A program made the translations under genes and the position numbers. From Anaerofilum hominis (GTDB lineage Bacteria; Bacillota; Clostridia; Oscillospirales; Ruminococcaceae), in assembly GCF_014287275.1 (NCBI RefSeq), contig NZ_JACONZ010000002.1, positions 248,001-312,000 of the forward strand: a DNA stretch of 64,000 bases, read 5' to 3'. This document shows positions 18,161 through 27,458 of this stretch, in pieces. The notes below the pieces were generated by a model. It was not told where the DNA came from, ran no database searches, and was given only the letters and a program-made list of their open reading frames with translations. The first letter of the stretch is position 1, and the number at the start of each line of letters is the position of its first letter.

Positions 18161-19744
18161 TCATTTCCGGCTTGCGCCGGTCAGGTCGATGACAGGGCCA
18201 AAGGGACTGACGACGACCCCTTTCAGGTCCGGGGCGAGATAGAATCCGCTGCTTTGAAATGCCAGCGGCGCCACGGCGGCGTCGCCCAGCAGCTGCCGCT
18301 CGGCAGCCCCCCAGGCAGCGGCCTGCGCCGCGGAGGCGGCAGCCGACAGCCCCTGCCGGGCAAAGCTGTCGAACGCCGTGCTGTGGTAGCGCGCCGGGTT
18401 GGCCGCCTCGTCGGAGAGAAAGCCGGTCAGCAGCGTTTCGGGGCCGCTGGAGGTCATGGAAAGGGGGATGAGCGCGATGTCGAACTCACCTTTCCGCACC
18501 CGGGCGAGCAGCTCGCTCTCGGGCAGGGCCTGTACTGAGAAAAAGGCGGACAGGCTGCGCTGCCAGCGCTGGTTGATGATCGGATACAGGTCTCCCCAGG
18601 GCTCGGTCTCCGGGATCAGTACCTGCAGGCCGGAGAGGCGCTCGACGCCCAGCTCGGACAGCCCCAGCCGGTAAAGGGAATAACTCTGCGCCTCCGCCAG
18701 GGAGGGCATCGCGTCCCCTACCGCGTCCCGATAAGGGCTGCCGCCGGTCAGCTGCGCGCTTCCCGGCACCAGGCCGTCCGCTGCGCGCAGATGCACCAGC
18801 CCGGACAGATCTTCCGCCGACAGCCGCGCCACAGAGGCAAGCGCCTGCCGGATGGAGAGGTTGGTGAGGGAGTCGTCGGCGCAGTTGAACACCAGCGTCC
18901 AGACCGTGGTCTCAAAGGTCTGGGAGGGATAGCCGCTCAATTGGGACTGCTGGTCCGCAGAGGCGAGCGCGCCGTCCTGCTGGCCTTCTGCCAGCCGCTC
19001 GGCGGCAGTGCTCCCGCCGTCGTCCGGCACCAAACGGATGCGGTTGACAAGATCGTTTTCGTCCCCCCGCAGGCGGCGCAGGGTCAGCCCGGACGCCGCG
19101 GACCAGGCCGTCGGCTGAAAAGCGCCGTTGCCCAGCACCGTCCCCACCGAAAGCCCGTAAGCGCCGGCGGTGGAGTCGAAGAACGCCTCGTTGCAGGGCA
19201 TGGCCCCCGCGGAGGCCAGTTTGGCGGGCAGGCCGTCGTCCGGCGTGGACAGCGTGATCTCCAGCACCGTGTCGGATACCGCGCGCACCCCCAGCGAGGC
19301 GGGCCGCGCGGCGCCGGACAACACCTCCGCCGCGCCCCGGATGGAGAGGAAGCTGCGCGCCGAAGGCGCGCCCGTGGCCGGGTCCAGCAGCCGCTGCAGG
19401 GCAAAGACGTAGTCCCGCGCCGTCACCGGCACCGTGATCTTGTCCCCGTCGGTAAAAACGTCGTCCGGGTCCAACGTAAAGGTATACACCAGGCCGTCGG
19501 CGCTGACCTCCGTCTCCTGCGCCCGGTCCGGCGCGGCGCGGCCGGCTTCGTCCAGCCGGTAAAGCCCGGCAAACATGTTTTTGACGGCGGTGAGTTCCGC
19601 CGGGGTGGAGGCGAGCTGCGGGTCCAGGGTGGTGATGGCGTCGGAGGTATAATAGATAAAGTTGACCGCGTCTTTTTTGCAGCCGGTCAGCAGGCACAGG
19701 CACAGCATGCCCGCAAGCGTCAGCGCGGCCAGGCGTTTTGTCAA
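18161..19744 (-). CDS. Family 5 extracellular solute-binding lipoprotein (OppA-like)
   Basis: A 527-residue lipoprotein. The signal peptide ends in the lipobox LLTGC at about residues 16-20. The body matches SBP_bac_5 oligopeptide-binding proteins: NFIYYTSDAITTLDPQLASTPAELTAVKNMF, WTLVFNCADDSLTNLSIRQALA. I start it at TTG because AAAGGAGG lies 6 bases upstream and the signal peptide begins right there. No permease or ATPase genes are adjacent, so it either feeds a transporter encoded elsewhere or acts as a sensor. It is flanked by terminators on both sides and looks monocistronic. Confidence 0.88.
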   Translation of the reverse strand: MTKRLAALTLAGMLCLCLLTGCKKDAVNFIYYTSDAITTLDPQLASTPAELTAVKNMFAGLYRLDEAGRAAPDRAQETEVSADGLVYTFTLDPDDVFTDGDKITVPVTARDYVFALQRLLDPATGAPSARSFLSIRGAAEVLSGAARPASLGVRAVSDTVLEITLSTPDDGLPAKLASAGAMPCNEAFFDSTAGAYGLSVGTVLGNGAFQPTAWSAASGLTLRRLRGDENDLVNRIRLVPDDGGSTAAERLAEGQQDGALASADQQSQLSGYPSQTFETTVWTLVFNCADDSLTNLSIRQALASVARLSAEDLSGLVHLRAADGLVPGSAQLTGGSPYRDAVGDAMPSLAEAQSYSLYRLGLSELGVERLSGLQVLIPETEPWGDLYPIINQRWQRSLSAFFSVQALPESELLARVRKGEFDIALIPLSMTSSGPETLLTGFLSDEAANPARYHSTAFDSFARQGLSAAASAAQAAAWGAAERQLLGDAAVAPLAFQSSGFYLAPDLKGVVVSPFGPVIDLTGASRK

Positions 19745-20114
19745 CAGGGATCCCTCCTTTAAAAGACGATAAAAACACTCTATCAGTAGTAACGCAGGTC
19801 TGCCCTTAATGTTAACAAAAAGATCCTTAAAAAACAATGAATAAGCACAAAAGAACATCGAAAAATTTGTGAAAAAGACGAAATAACGCCCCATTTCTGC
19901 GAGATGTGCAAAAAGAATCAGCCGCTTCACCCCGGCAGAATGGCATTTGCGCGTCCCGCGAGGCATCCTTGGCGAAAAGGCCGGCCGGGGCGGATGCTTT
20001 TATCACTGCCCGCACCGGCTGCGCGCAGACGCGTGCGGGACAAGGGAGGGGGGCGGATCAATAAAAAAGTGGCGCCGGCGGCGCCACAGTGCTGGTGTTC
20101 ATTTTTTGGCGGGT
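19745..20114 (-). other. Interval between peptide-binding gene and glnN
   Basis: This 370-base gap holds the AT-rich upstream region of the lipoprotein gene (TTAACA and TTACTA 17 bases apart near 19780-19815, weak) and the glnN terminator. Nothing else is supported. Confidence 0.4.
20063..20087 (-). terminator. Terminator of glnN
   Basis: On the minus strand GTGGCGCC pairs with GGCGCCAC across a 3-base loop, followed by six T (plus-strand A-run at 20063-20068). Confidence 0.88.
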
Positions 20115-22202
20115 TTAAAGGTCGTACAGAAGGTCACTGTAACCCGGCATCGGCCAGGCGCTGTCGGCGACCAACTCTTCCAGCCGGTCGCAGGCAGCGC
20201 GCAGCCGGGCCATCTCCCCGGTGCGGATGCCATACCATGCGTCGGCCTCCTGCTGGGCGTCCCGGGTTTTCATGCCTTTGACCTTTGCCGCAAGGCGGTC
20301 GCGCGCGGCCTCCATCGCGTCGATGCCCGTGGCCAGCCGCTTGACGAGCTGTACGGTGGCGCGGCTGGAGACCCCCTCCTGCCCGGCATAATAGCTGCTG
20401 CGGGCGATGCGGCCCATAAACTCGATCGAGGCGGGCAGCACGCTGCGGTCCACCATCTCCAGCATGGTCAGGGCCTCGATATGGGTGGTCTTGACATACC
20501 GCTCCAGCAGCACCTCATAGCGGCTGTGACATTCGCCGGGGGTGAAGATCTTGGTGCGGGCAAACATCTCCACGTTTTTCTGGTCGACAAAGGCGCGGGC
20601 TGCGGCGGCCATGTGGTCCAGACAGGGCAGGCCGCGCCGCCGTGCCTCTGCGGCCCATTCCTCAGAATAGTTGTTGCCGTTAAAGACGATGCGGCTGTGC
20701 TCCACCCAGGCCTGCCGCACGATCTGCATCAGCTCGGCCTGCGGGTCTGCGGCGGCTTCCAGCCGGTCGGCATAACCGCGCAGCGTGTCTGCAACGACGC
20801 CGTTGATCACGGCATTGACCAGCCCGATGCTTTGGGAGGAACCCACCATGCGGAATTCAAACTTGTTGCCGGTAAACGCAAAGGGGGAGGTGCGGTTGCG
20901 GTCAGAGTCGTCCAGCGTTACCAGCGGCAGGCTTTTGACGCCGGTGAGCAGCTTTTTGCGCTCGCCGCCCTGCACCTCATGGCTGGTGGCCACGGCGTCC
21001 AGCACTTTTACCAGCGGGTCGCCCAAAAAGATGGAGACCACAGCGGGCGGGGCCTCGTTGCCGCCCAGCCGGTCGTCGTTGCCCGGGCAGGTAGCGGCCA
21101 GACGCAGCAGATCGGCATAGCGGTCCACCGCCTCGATCACCGCGCTCAAAAACAGCAGAAAGCGCGGGTTGCCGGCGGGATCCTTGCCGGGCTTGAGCAG
21201 GTTTTCGCCCCGGTCGGTGGAAAGGGACCAGTTGTTGTGTTTGCCGCTGCCGTTGACGCCGGCAAAGGGCTTTTCGTGCAGCAGGCAGGCAAAGCCGTGG
21301 CGCAGCGCCACCTTGCGCATCAGCTCCATCATGATCTGGTTGTGGTCGCAGGCGATGTTGGAGCTGGCAAAGACGCTGGCAAGCTCGTACTGGCCGGGGG
21401 CGACCTCGTTGTGCTCGGTCTTGGCGGGCACGCCCAGCGCCCACAGCTCCTCGTCCAGCTCGCGCATAAAGGCGCGCACCCGCTCGCTGATGCTGCCGTA
21501 GTAGTGGTCGTCCAGCTCCTGCCCTTTGGGCGGGCGGGCGCCCATCAGCGTGTGGCCGCAGACTTTCAGGTCCAGCCGCTTGTCAAACAGCTCTTTGTCC
21601 ACAAGAAAATATTCCTGCTCGGCGCCGACGGTGGGGCGCACCGAGATCACCGCCTTGTCCCCCAGTGCCCGCAGTACCCGCAGGGCCTGCTTGTTCAGGG
21701 CCTGCATGCTGCGCAGCACCGGGGTCTTCTGATCCAGCGCCTCGCCGGTATAGGCGCAGAAAGCGGTGGGGATGTACAGGGTGGTGCCCAGCACAAAGGC
21801 CGGAGAGGTGGGGTCCCAGGTGGTATAGCCGCGGGCCTCAAAGGTGGCGCGCAGCCCGCCGGAGGGAAAGCTGGAGGCGTCGGGCTCGCCTTTGGAGAGC
21901 ATCTTGCCGGAAAAGCTCAGCAGCGGCTGGCCGAAATCCACCCCGTCGATGAAAGCGTCGTGCTTGCCGCTGTTGGTGCCGGTCATGGGCGAAAACCAGT
22001 GCACATAGTGGGTGGCGCCCAGTTCCATGGCCCAGTTTTTCATCACCTCGGCCACCACGTCGGCCACGGCGGGGTCCCACTCCCCACCCTCGTCGCGGAT
22101 GACGCGCAGGCATTCGTAGACGTTGCCGGGCAGCCGCGAGCGCATCACCCGGTCGTCGAACAGCCGGCTGCCGAACAGCTCTTTCAGATCGAAATCCGCC
22201 AA
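20115..22202 (-). CDS. glnN: Glutamine synthetase type III
   Basis: A 695-residue GSIII that makes glutamine from glutamate, ammonia and ATP. The long N-terminal GSIII-specific part (GATHYVHWFSPMTGTNSGKHDAF, SSFPSGGLRATFEARGYTTWDP) precedes the catalytic core with VGAEQEYFLVD, KTEHNEVAPGQYE, NGSGKHNNWS and GNDDRLGGNEAPPA. Length and motifs fit the dodecameric type found in Bacteroides, cyanobacteria and Clostridia. It starts at TTG with GGGAGG 7 bases upstream. A promoter with TACAAT at 22253-22258 gives a leader of about 50 bases. No nitrogen-regulation gene is adjacent. Confidence 0.97.
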   Translation of the reverse strand: MADFDLKELFGSRLFDDRVMRSRLPGNVYECLRVIRDEGGEWDPAVADVVAEVMKNWAMELGATHYVHWFSPMTGTNSGKHDAFIDGVDFGQPLLSFSGKMLSKGEPDASSFPSGGLRATFEARGYTTWDPTSPAFVLGTTLYIPTAFCAYTGEALDQKTPVLRSMQALNKQALRVLRALGDKAVISVRPTVGAEQEYFLVDKELFDKRLDLKVCGHTLMGARPPKGQELDDHYYGSISERVRAFMRELDEELWALGVPAKTEHNEVAPGQYELASVFASSNIACDHNQIMMELMRKVALRHGFACLLHEKPFAGVNGSGKHNNWSLSTDRGENLLKPGKDPAGNPRFLLFLSAVIEAVDRYADLLRLAATCPGNDDRLGGNEAPPAVVSIFLGDPLVKVLDAVATSHEVQGGERKKLLTGVKSLPLVTLDDSDRNRTSPFAFTGNKFEFRMVGSSQSIGLVNAVINGVVADTLRGYADRLEAAADPQAELMQIVRQAWVEHSRIVFNGNNYSEEWAAEARRRGLPCLDHMAAAARAFVDQKNVEMFARTKIFTPGECHSRYEVLLERYVKTTHIEALTMLEMVDRSVLPASIEFMGRIARSSYYAGQEGVSSRATVQLVKRLATGIDAMEAARDRLAAKVKGMKTRDAQQEADAWYGIRTGEMARLRAACDRLEELVADSAWPMPGYSDLLYDL

Positions 22203-22252
22203 AGGTACCCCTCCCGGAATTTGTATATTTTGCTTAATTTTTATTGTGTCCT

Positions 22253-22282
22253 ATTGTAGCACATGACAGCATCGCGGAGCAA
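22253..22282 (-). promoter_or_regulatory. Promoter of glnN
   Basis: On the minus strand TTGCTC (22277-22282) and TACAAT (22253-22258) are 18 bases apart. The AT-rich leader between it and the start is otherwise featureless. Confidence 0.55.
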
Positions 22283-22669
22283 GAAAAAATTTGGAGAAAA
22301 GGGCGCGGAGAGGCGGGCCCGGCGGGAACTTTCCGCACCGCCCGGCGCGGCGGCGTACCGGACCGGCAAAAGGCGCAGCGCGCCGTGCCCGGGCGGGGAG
22401 AACGGGCCTTTTACAGGCCGGGGGAGGGTACACGGCGGAAAAGACGCCGCTGAAACGGGAAGAGGGCCGCGAACGCCTGTGCCCGGGGGATGCGACAGCG
22501 GGCGGCACGCGGGCGAGCCTGCGCAACCGCGGCGCGGGAAACTTGCTCTCCCGCTCTCTGAAAAAACACAGTGTGGGCGCGTGGAAAGACCGCTCTTTTC
22601 GCGGTATCGGGGCGCGTCCGCATCCTGCGCGGCGCAGGGACGGAACGCTCCCCTGCGTCTAAGCCGGGC

Positions 22670-22698
22670 TTGATTGGCTCATCCTTTCATATTATAAT
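22670..22698 (+). promoter_or_regulatory. Promoter of the murD operon
   Basis: TTGATT (22670-22675) and a perfect TATAAT (22693-22698) are 17 bases apart. Confidence 0.85.
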
Positions 22699-22784
22699 GG
22701 TAAGGCTATGGACCGGCGCGGATCGCTTTGCGTCCGCCGCCGGCCGCCGGGCCAGATGAAACAGGGAAGAGGGGTCTTGCGGAA

Positions 22785-24185
22785 ATGAAGACAAAGGCGG
22801 AGCTCTTTTTTGAAGGGCTTGCAGGCAAACGGGTGGCATTTATCGGCGCGGGGGTCTCCCACCGGGAGCTGCTGCCGCTCTTTGCAAGACAGGGGGCGGT
22901 CGTGACCCTCTGTGATCAAAAGAGTTCGGTGGAGGAGTTCGGCCCCCTGGGAGAAGAACTGCGCGCGCTGGGCGTGCGCTTCTCGCTGGGGCAGGATTAT
23001 CTCGACGGCCTCAGGGGCCAGGATATGATCCTGCGCACCCCGGGGTTTGAGTATTTTACCCCCGCCCTGCAGCAGGCCCGGGCCGAGGGGGCCGAGGTCA
23101 CCAGCGAGATGGAGCTGTTTTTTGAGCTTTGCCCCTGCAGGATCTATGCCGTGACCGGCTCGGACGGCAAGACCACCAGCACCACCCTCATCGCCGAGAT
23201 GCTCCGGGCCGAGGGCAGGACGGTGCATCTCGGCGGCAACCTGGGGCGGGCGCTGCTGCCGGTGGTGGACACGGTGCGGCCCGACGACGTGGCCGTGGTG
23301 GAGCTGTCCAGTTTTCAGCTGATCTCGATGCACACCTCCCCCGATGTGGCCCTGGTGACCAACGTCACCCCGAACCATCTGGACCATCACAGGGACATGG
23401 AAGAATATGTCGACGCCAAGCGCAACATCCTGCTGCACCAGCGGCCGGGCAGCAAAGCGGTGCTGGGCTACGAGAACGAGATCACCCGCGCCATGGCAAA
23501 GGACGTGGTGGGCGATACCTACTGGTTCAGCCGGCTCCATCAGGTGGCGCGGGGGGCCTTTCTGGCAGAAAACGGGGACCTCTGCTTTGCGAAAGACGGG
23601 GTCGTGACCCCCGTGCTCAACCGCAGCGAGGTCAGGCTGCGCGGCCTGCACAATGTGGAAAACCTGCTGGGCGCCATCGCTACGGTGGCGGGCGAGGTGC
23701 GCTTTGAGACCATGGCAAAGGTGGCACGGGAATTTGCCGGGGTCGAGCACCGCATCGAGCCGGTGCGGCTGCTGCACGGGGTGCAGTGGTACAACGATTC
23801 CATCGCCAGCAGCCCCACCCGCACCATCGCCGGGCTGCGCAGCTTTGACCAGAAGATCATCATCATCGCGGGCGGCTATGACAAGCACATCCCCTACGAG
23901 CCGCTGGCGCCGGAGATCCTTGCCCATGTCAAGGTGCTGATCCTGATGGGGGACACCGGCCCCATCATCGAAAAAGCGGTCAGGGAATGCCCCGGCTTTG
24001 CCGGCAGCGGGCTGGTCATCGAACACGCGCAGGATATGGCCGAGGCGGTGGAGACCGCCCGGCGGCGCGCCGTGCCCGGGGACGTGGTCTCCCTCTCGCC
24101 GGCCTCTGCCAGCTTTGACAAATACCCGAATTTTGAGGTGCGGGGCCGGGATTTCAAGCGGCTGGTCAACGCTCTGCCCGAATGA
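22785..24185 (+). CDS. murD: UDP-N-acetylmuramoylalanine--D-glutamate ligase
   Basis: A 466-residue cytosolic Mur ligase that adds D-glutamate to UDP-MurNAc-L-Ala. It shows an N-terminal Rossmann part (RVAFIGAGVSHRELLPLF), the ATP loop VTGSDGKTTSTTLIAEML, the central NVTPNHLDHHRDMEEYVDAKRNIL and the C-terminal IIAGGYDKHIPYEPLAPEI and SLSPASASFDKYPNFEVRGRDFK typical of MurD. The start is at MKTKAEL, with a GGGAAGAGGGG stretch about 10 bases upstream. It is not in a dcw cluster. Its stop overlaps the next gene by 4 bases. Confidence 0.95.
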   Translation: MKTKAELFFEGLAGKRVAFIGAGVSHRELLPLFARQGAVVTLCDQKSSVEEFGPLGEELRALGVRFSLGQDYLDGLRGQDMILRTPGFEYFTPALQQARAEGAEVTSEMELFFELCPCRIYAVTGSDGKTTSTTLIAEMLRAEGRTVHLGGNLGRALLPVVDTVRPDDVAVVELSSFQLISMHTSPDVALVTNVTPNHLDHHRDMEEYVDAKRNILLHQRPGSKAVLGYENEITRAMAKDVVGDTYWFSRLHQVARGAFLAENGDLCFAKDGVVTPVLNRSEVRLRGLHNVENLLGAIATVAGEVRFETMAKVAREFAGVEHRIEPVRLLHGVQWYNDSIASSPTRTIAGLRSFDQKIIIIAGGYDKHIPYEPLAPEILAHVKVLILMGDTGPIIEKAVRECPGFAGSGLVIEHAQDMAEAVETARRRAVPGDVVSLSPASASFDKYPNFEVRGRDFKRLVNALPE

Positions 24186-24961
24186 TCGCCCGGGTCGCAG
24201 AGGGGGACAGGGAGGCTTTTGCCGCCCTTTTGCAGCGCGATCCGCTTTTCGGCGGCCGCATCGCTACCGCCTTTGACTGCTGGGGAGAGCATCCCCGGGC
24301 CTGCGGCTTTTACCGCGCCGGCCGCTCCGCCGCCCTGCTGGTGCAGGGCGGCGGAGCGCTGCTCTGCGGGCGGCAGGAGGCCGCGGAGGCGGAGGAGCTG
24401 GCCGCTTTCCTGCGCTTTGCGGGGGTGGAGCGGCTGTGCTCCCGCGGGATCTGCCCGCCCGGCTGGCAGCAGCGGGCGCTGATCGAAATGGAGCTGCGGC
24501 AGCCCCCGGCAGCGGACAGCGATGCGGGGCCGGATTCTCTTCTGCCGCAGGGTGTGCGTCTGGAGCGGCAGCCCTCGCTGTGGCGGCTGAGGGAGAGCGG
24601 CCTGCTGGAGGGGGCGGACCCGGACGGCTGGTATGCCGACGCCTGCGCCCGGCGGGCGCGGGGGCTGGCCCTGATCTGGACGGTGGAGCGGGACGGCGTG
24701 CCGCTGGCCACGGCCGGGCTGTACAGCCTGCGGCCGGACGGCGCTTATCTCACGGCTGTGGCGACACGGCCCGGGGCCCGCGGACACGGTTATGCGGCCG
24801 CGCTGGTCCTGGGGCTGTCCCGCGCCTGCGGGGGACGGCCGGTGCGGCTGCTGTGCGGGGAGCCGCTGCGGGGATTTTATGAAAAGCTGGGGTTTGCCGC
24901 GTCCGGCACGGCGGTGGAAGCCGTCTGCCCGCCCGGCGATGCGGCTGCGCGGCATCGATGA
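24182..24961 (+). CDS. GNAT-family N-acetyltransferase
   Basis: A 259-residue protein. Its second half has the GNAT core: LATAGLYSLRPDGAYLTAVATRPGARGHGYAAALV (acetyl-CoA loop R/Q-x-x-G-x-G/A in RPGARGHGYAA) and RGFYEKLGFAASG near the end. The first half (to about 125) is a degenerate GNAT-like or substrate domain. It overlaps murD by ATGA and the next gene by ATGA, so the three are co-translated. The substrate is unknown. Confidence 0.8.
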   Translation: MIARVAEGDREAFAALLQRDPLFGGRIATAFDCWGEHPRACGFYRAGRSAALLVQGGGALLCGRQEAAEAEELAAFLRFAGVERLCSRGICPPGWQQRALIEMELRQPPAADSDAGPDSLLPQGVRLERQPSLWRLRESGLLEGADPDGWYADACARRARGLALIWTVERDGVPLATAGLYSLRPDGAYLTAVATRPGARGHGYAAALVLGLSRACGGRPVRLLCGEPLRGFYEKLGFAASGTAVEAVCPPGDAAARHR

Positions 24962-25008
24962 AAAAAGGCCCTGTTGCGGCCGGAAAAACAAAGGAGAACA
25001 CAAAACAG

Positions 25009-26274
25009 ATGATCCAGGATTTTTTTGACGTCTCGGACGAGCTGCTGGAGATCGACCGGCAGGCCATGGAGCGGTGCGCGGCGCGGTTTGCCGCCATCGA
25101 GGAGATCAAGGAGCACAATCAGTGGAAGATGCTCAGGGCCTTTACCAGCTGCGGCGTGGCGGGCAGCCACCTTGTGGGCACCACCGGCTATGGCTATGAT
25201 GACCGCGGCCGGGATATGCTGGACAGGGTGTTCGCCGCTGCGGTGGGGGCGCAGGACGCCCTTTGCCGGCCGCATTTTCTCTCCGGCACCCATGCCCTGG
25301 CGGTGGCGCTGTTCGGGGTGCTGCGGGCAGGGGACACCCTGTTTGCCGCCACCGGGCGGCCCTACGACACGCTGGGGGGGGTCATCGGCCTGGACGGCAG
25401 CCGTCTGGGCAGCCTGGCCGAGTTCGGCGTGCGCTATGAGGAGGCCCAGCTGGGGCCGGACGGCAGCCCCGACCTTGCGGCCGTTGAGGAAAAGAGCCGC
25501 GGCGCCAAGGTCTGCTATATCCAGCGCAGCCGGGGCTATGCCAGCCGCCCGGCCCTGTCGCTGCAGACCATCGGTTCCATCGCCCAGGCGGCAAAGCGGG
25601 CAAACCCCGAAGTGATCGTGATGGTGGACAACTGCTACGGCGAGTTCACCCAAAAGGACGAGCCGGTGAGCGTGGGCGCGGACCTGATGATCGGCAGCCT
25701 GATCAAAAACGCGGGCGGCGGCATCGCCCCCACCGGCGGCTATATCGCGGGCCGGGCCGACCTGGTGGAGCTGTGCGGCCACCGCCTGACCGCGCCCGGC
25801 ACCGGGCGGGAGCTGGGCTGCACCATGGACGTGCTGCGCCAGCTGTACTTGGGCCTGTATTACGCCCCGGGCGTCACCGCCGAGGCGCTCAAGACCAGCG
25901 TTTACGCCAGCAGTCTGTTCAGCCTGCTGGGCTATCAGACCTCCCCGGCCTATGACGCGGACCGCAACGACATCATCACCAGCATCGAGACCGGCAGCCC
26001 GCAGGGGCTGACGGCTGTCTGCCAGGGGGTACAGGCGGGCAGCCCGGTGGACAGCTTCGTCACCCCGGAGCCCTGTCCCATGCCGGGATACGACGCAGAG
26101 GTGATCATGGCGGCGGGCGCTTTTACGATGGGCAGCAGCATCGAGCTGTCCTGCGACGGGCCCATGCGGGCCCCCTACACCGCCTATCTGCAGGGCGGCC
26201 TGAATTTTGCGGCCAGCCGCGCGGGACTGCTGCTGGCCGCCATGCGGCTGAAAAAGAGCGGGGCCCTGCAATAA
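25009..26274 (+). CDS. PLP-dependent methionine gamma-lyase-family protein (YnbB-like)
   Basis: A 421-residue fold-type I PLP enzyme of the Met_gamma_lyase (aluminium-resistance) family. Landmarks are RPHFLSGTHALAVALFG, VMVDNCYGEFTQKDEPVSVGADLMIGSLIKNAGGGIAPTGGYIAG (the lysine of SLIKN is the expected PLP-binding residue) and FTMGSSIELSCDGPMR. Family annotation suggests a carbon-sulfur lyase, but the true substrate is not established. Two starts compete: 25009 fits the family length and has AAGGAG 12 bases upstream; 24958 overlaps the previous stop as ATGA and adds 17 residues. I favour 25009 weakly. Confidence 0.85.
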   Translation: MIQDFFDVSDELLEIDRQAMERCAARFAAIEEIKEHNQWKMLRAFTSCGVAGSHLVGTTGYGYDDRGRDMLDRVFAAAVGAQDALCRPHFLSGTHALAVALFGVLRAGDTLFAATGRPYDTLGGVIGLDGSRLGSLAEFGVRYEEAQLGPDGSPDLAAVEEKSRGAKVCYIQRSRGYASRPALSLQTIGSIAQAAKRANPEVIVMVDNCYGEFTQKDEPVSVGADLMIGSLIKNAGGGIAPTGGYIAGRADLVELCGHRLTAPGTGRELGCTMDVLRQLYLGLYYAPGVTAEALKTSVYASSLFSLLGYQTSPAYDADRNDIITSIETGSPQGLTAVCQGVQAGSPVDSFVTPEPCPMPGYDAEVIMAAGAFTMGSSIELSCDGPMRAPYTAYLQGGLNFAASRAGLLLAAMRLKKSGALQ

Positions 26275-26380
26275 AGGCAGCCCGCTTTCGGGACAAAAGG
26301 GAAACCGGCGGCAAGGCGTCCCAAAACAAAAACGCGCGGCGGCTTTCCCGCGGCGCGGCAGACAGGCGGGACGCGGCAAT

Positions 26381-26422
26381 AAAAAAGAGAGGAGCTACCG
26401 GCGGCAGGCCGGTAGCTCCTCT
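26381..26422 (-). terminator. Terminator of the 26545-27075 GNAT gene
   Basis: A 14-bp perfect stem (26388-26401 with 26409-26422) and a 7-base loop lie between convergent genes. The six A at 26381-26386 give a U-run on the minus strand. On the plus strand only three T follow, so it may also stop the murD operon weakly. Confidence 0.85.
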
Positions 26423-26544
26423 TTGATGCAGGGCAGGAAAAAGCGGGAGATATCCGCCGCCTCCCCGGCAGGGCCGCCGCACGGGGCATTTCCGCACCGG
26501 CGCCCGGTGCCGCCTCCTTCCATCGGATCGCCGGGGCCGCTCTC

Positions 26545-27075
26545 TCACAGCAGGTATTCCAATTGGCAGTCAAAGGGTTCCTCTTCGACATGTTTCTGAT
26601 TGCAGACCTCCGCCTCGCGGCAGCCCATAGCGCGGTAAAAGGCCTGGCTCTCCACGGCGGAATGCGCGGAGATATAAAGCTTTTTTGCGCCTTTTCTCTT
26701 TGCCCACTGCGCCGCCGTCAAGAAAAGTGTTCTCCCGACGCCGTTCCTGCGCAGATCTTCCGAAACGTGGAGGTTGGTCAGGTCAAGGTACTCCCGGCCG
26801 GCGCCGAACCACGCAGGGCTCACGGAGGCAAACCCTTTCAGCCGCCCCTGGTCAAACGCGGCGCAGACGAACCCGCCGGCTGCCAGCAGCTCTCTCAAAT
26901 GGACGAGCAGGGCCCGGCGGTCGCTTTCCGACCAGTCGTCGATGAAAGGATCGTCTTTGACGGTCCACTCCCCGTTTTCTTTCCGCCAGCATTTCGTTAC
27001 GTTCTGGCGGCGCAGAAAGCCCTCAAACAGCCCTTCGCGGATATCCTCCGCACAGCAGCTTTTGTAACAGATCAC
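26545..27075 (-). CDS. GNAT-family N-acetyltransferase
   Basis: A 176-residue single-domain GNAT. Core motifs are LDLTNLHVSEDLRRNGVGRTLFLTAA (acetyl-CoA binding, RRNGVG) and AKKLYISAHSAVESQAFYRAMGCREA. The end, HVEEEPFDCQLEYLL, resembles GNAT proteins annotated as streptothricin- or aminoglycoside-like, but the substrate is open. The GTG at 27075 is chosen because AGGAG lies about 11 bases upstream. It is a lone gene, somewhat less GC-rich than its neighbours. Confidence 0.82.
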   Translation of the reverse strand: MICYKSCCAEDIREGLFEGFLRRQNVTKCWRKENGEWTVKDDPFIDDWSESDRRALLVHLRELLAAGGFVCAAFDQGRLKGFASVSPAWFGAGREYLDLTNLHVSEDLRRNGVGRTLFLTAAQWAKRKGAKKLYISAHSAVESQAFYRAMGCREAEVCNQKHVEEEPFDCQLEYLL

Positions 27076-27458
27076 AGTTTGTTCCACTCCTGTTTCAGAT
27101 CGCGGTAAAAAACAGCGCTCCCTCTGCCGGCCCAAACAGACGTTTTTTCCACTGCCGGAGTTTTGAGAGAAAAGTGTAAAAGGGCCGGCTTCTCTTTGCC
27201 TTTTGCGGGTGGAGGCCCGATGCCGGTCAGGTGGATGCGGACGCGGCGCAGCCTTTTGGGACAGGGCAGACGCGGCAGCACATCGGCGGGGCTGCGCCGG
27301 AAAGCCTGAAAAGCCGGGCGCAGGGCAAAATGCGGGACCCAGGGATCAGGGAAAAAACCAAGCGCGGGAGAACGGCACAGGCGCACCGGGCAGACGCAAA
27401 GGCTCCTTTTTTGTTAAAAAGGAGCCTTTTGCTCTACAAATACTAATTTTCGACAGGT
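27076..27458. other. Gene-free interval upstream of GNAT gene and downstream of the polysaccharide operon
   Basis: No gene is supported in these 383 bases apart from the terminator hairpin at 27398-27430. Confidence 0.4.
27398..27430. terminator. Hairpin terminator at the end of the polysaccharide operon
   Basis: AAAGGCTCCTTTT pairs with AAAAGGAGCCTTT (27398-27410 with 27417-27429). The stem itself is A/T-ended and only 3-4 T follow, so termination is plausible on either strand but not ideal. Confidence 0.6.

Larger units (their letters stand above)
22203..22784. other. Divergent intergenic region between glnN and murD
   Basis: Only the two promoters are supported in these 582 bases. The middle (about 22290-22650) is GC-rich and without a credible gene. 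Confidence 0.5.

Noticed and set aside
19947..22259. Very long open frame (about 770 codons) antisense to glutamine synthetase, and similar long antisense frames elsewhere such as 14826-16529
   Set aside because: They mirror real genes in GC-rich DNA, lack ribosome sites, and have compositions typical of reverse-strand frames (rich in Gly, His, Gln, Arg).
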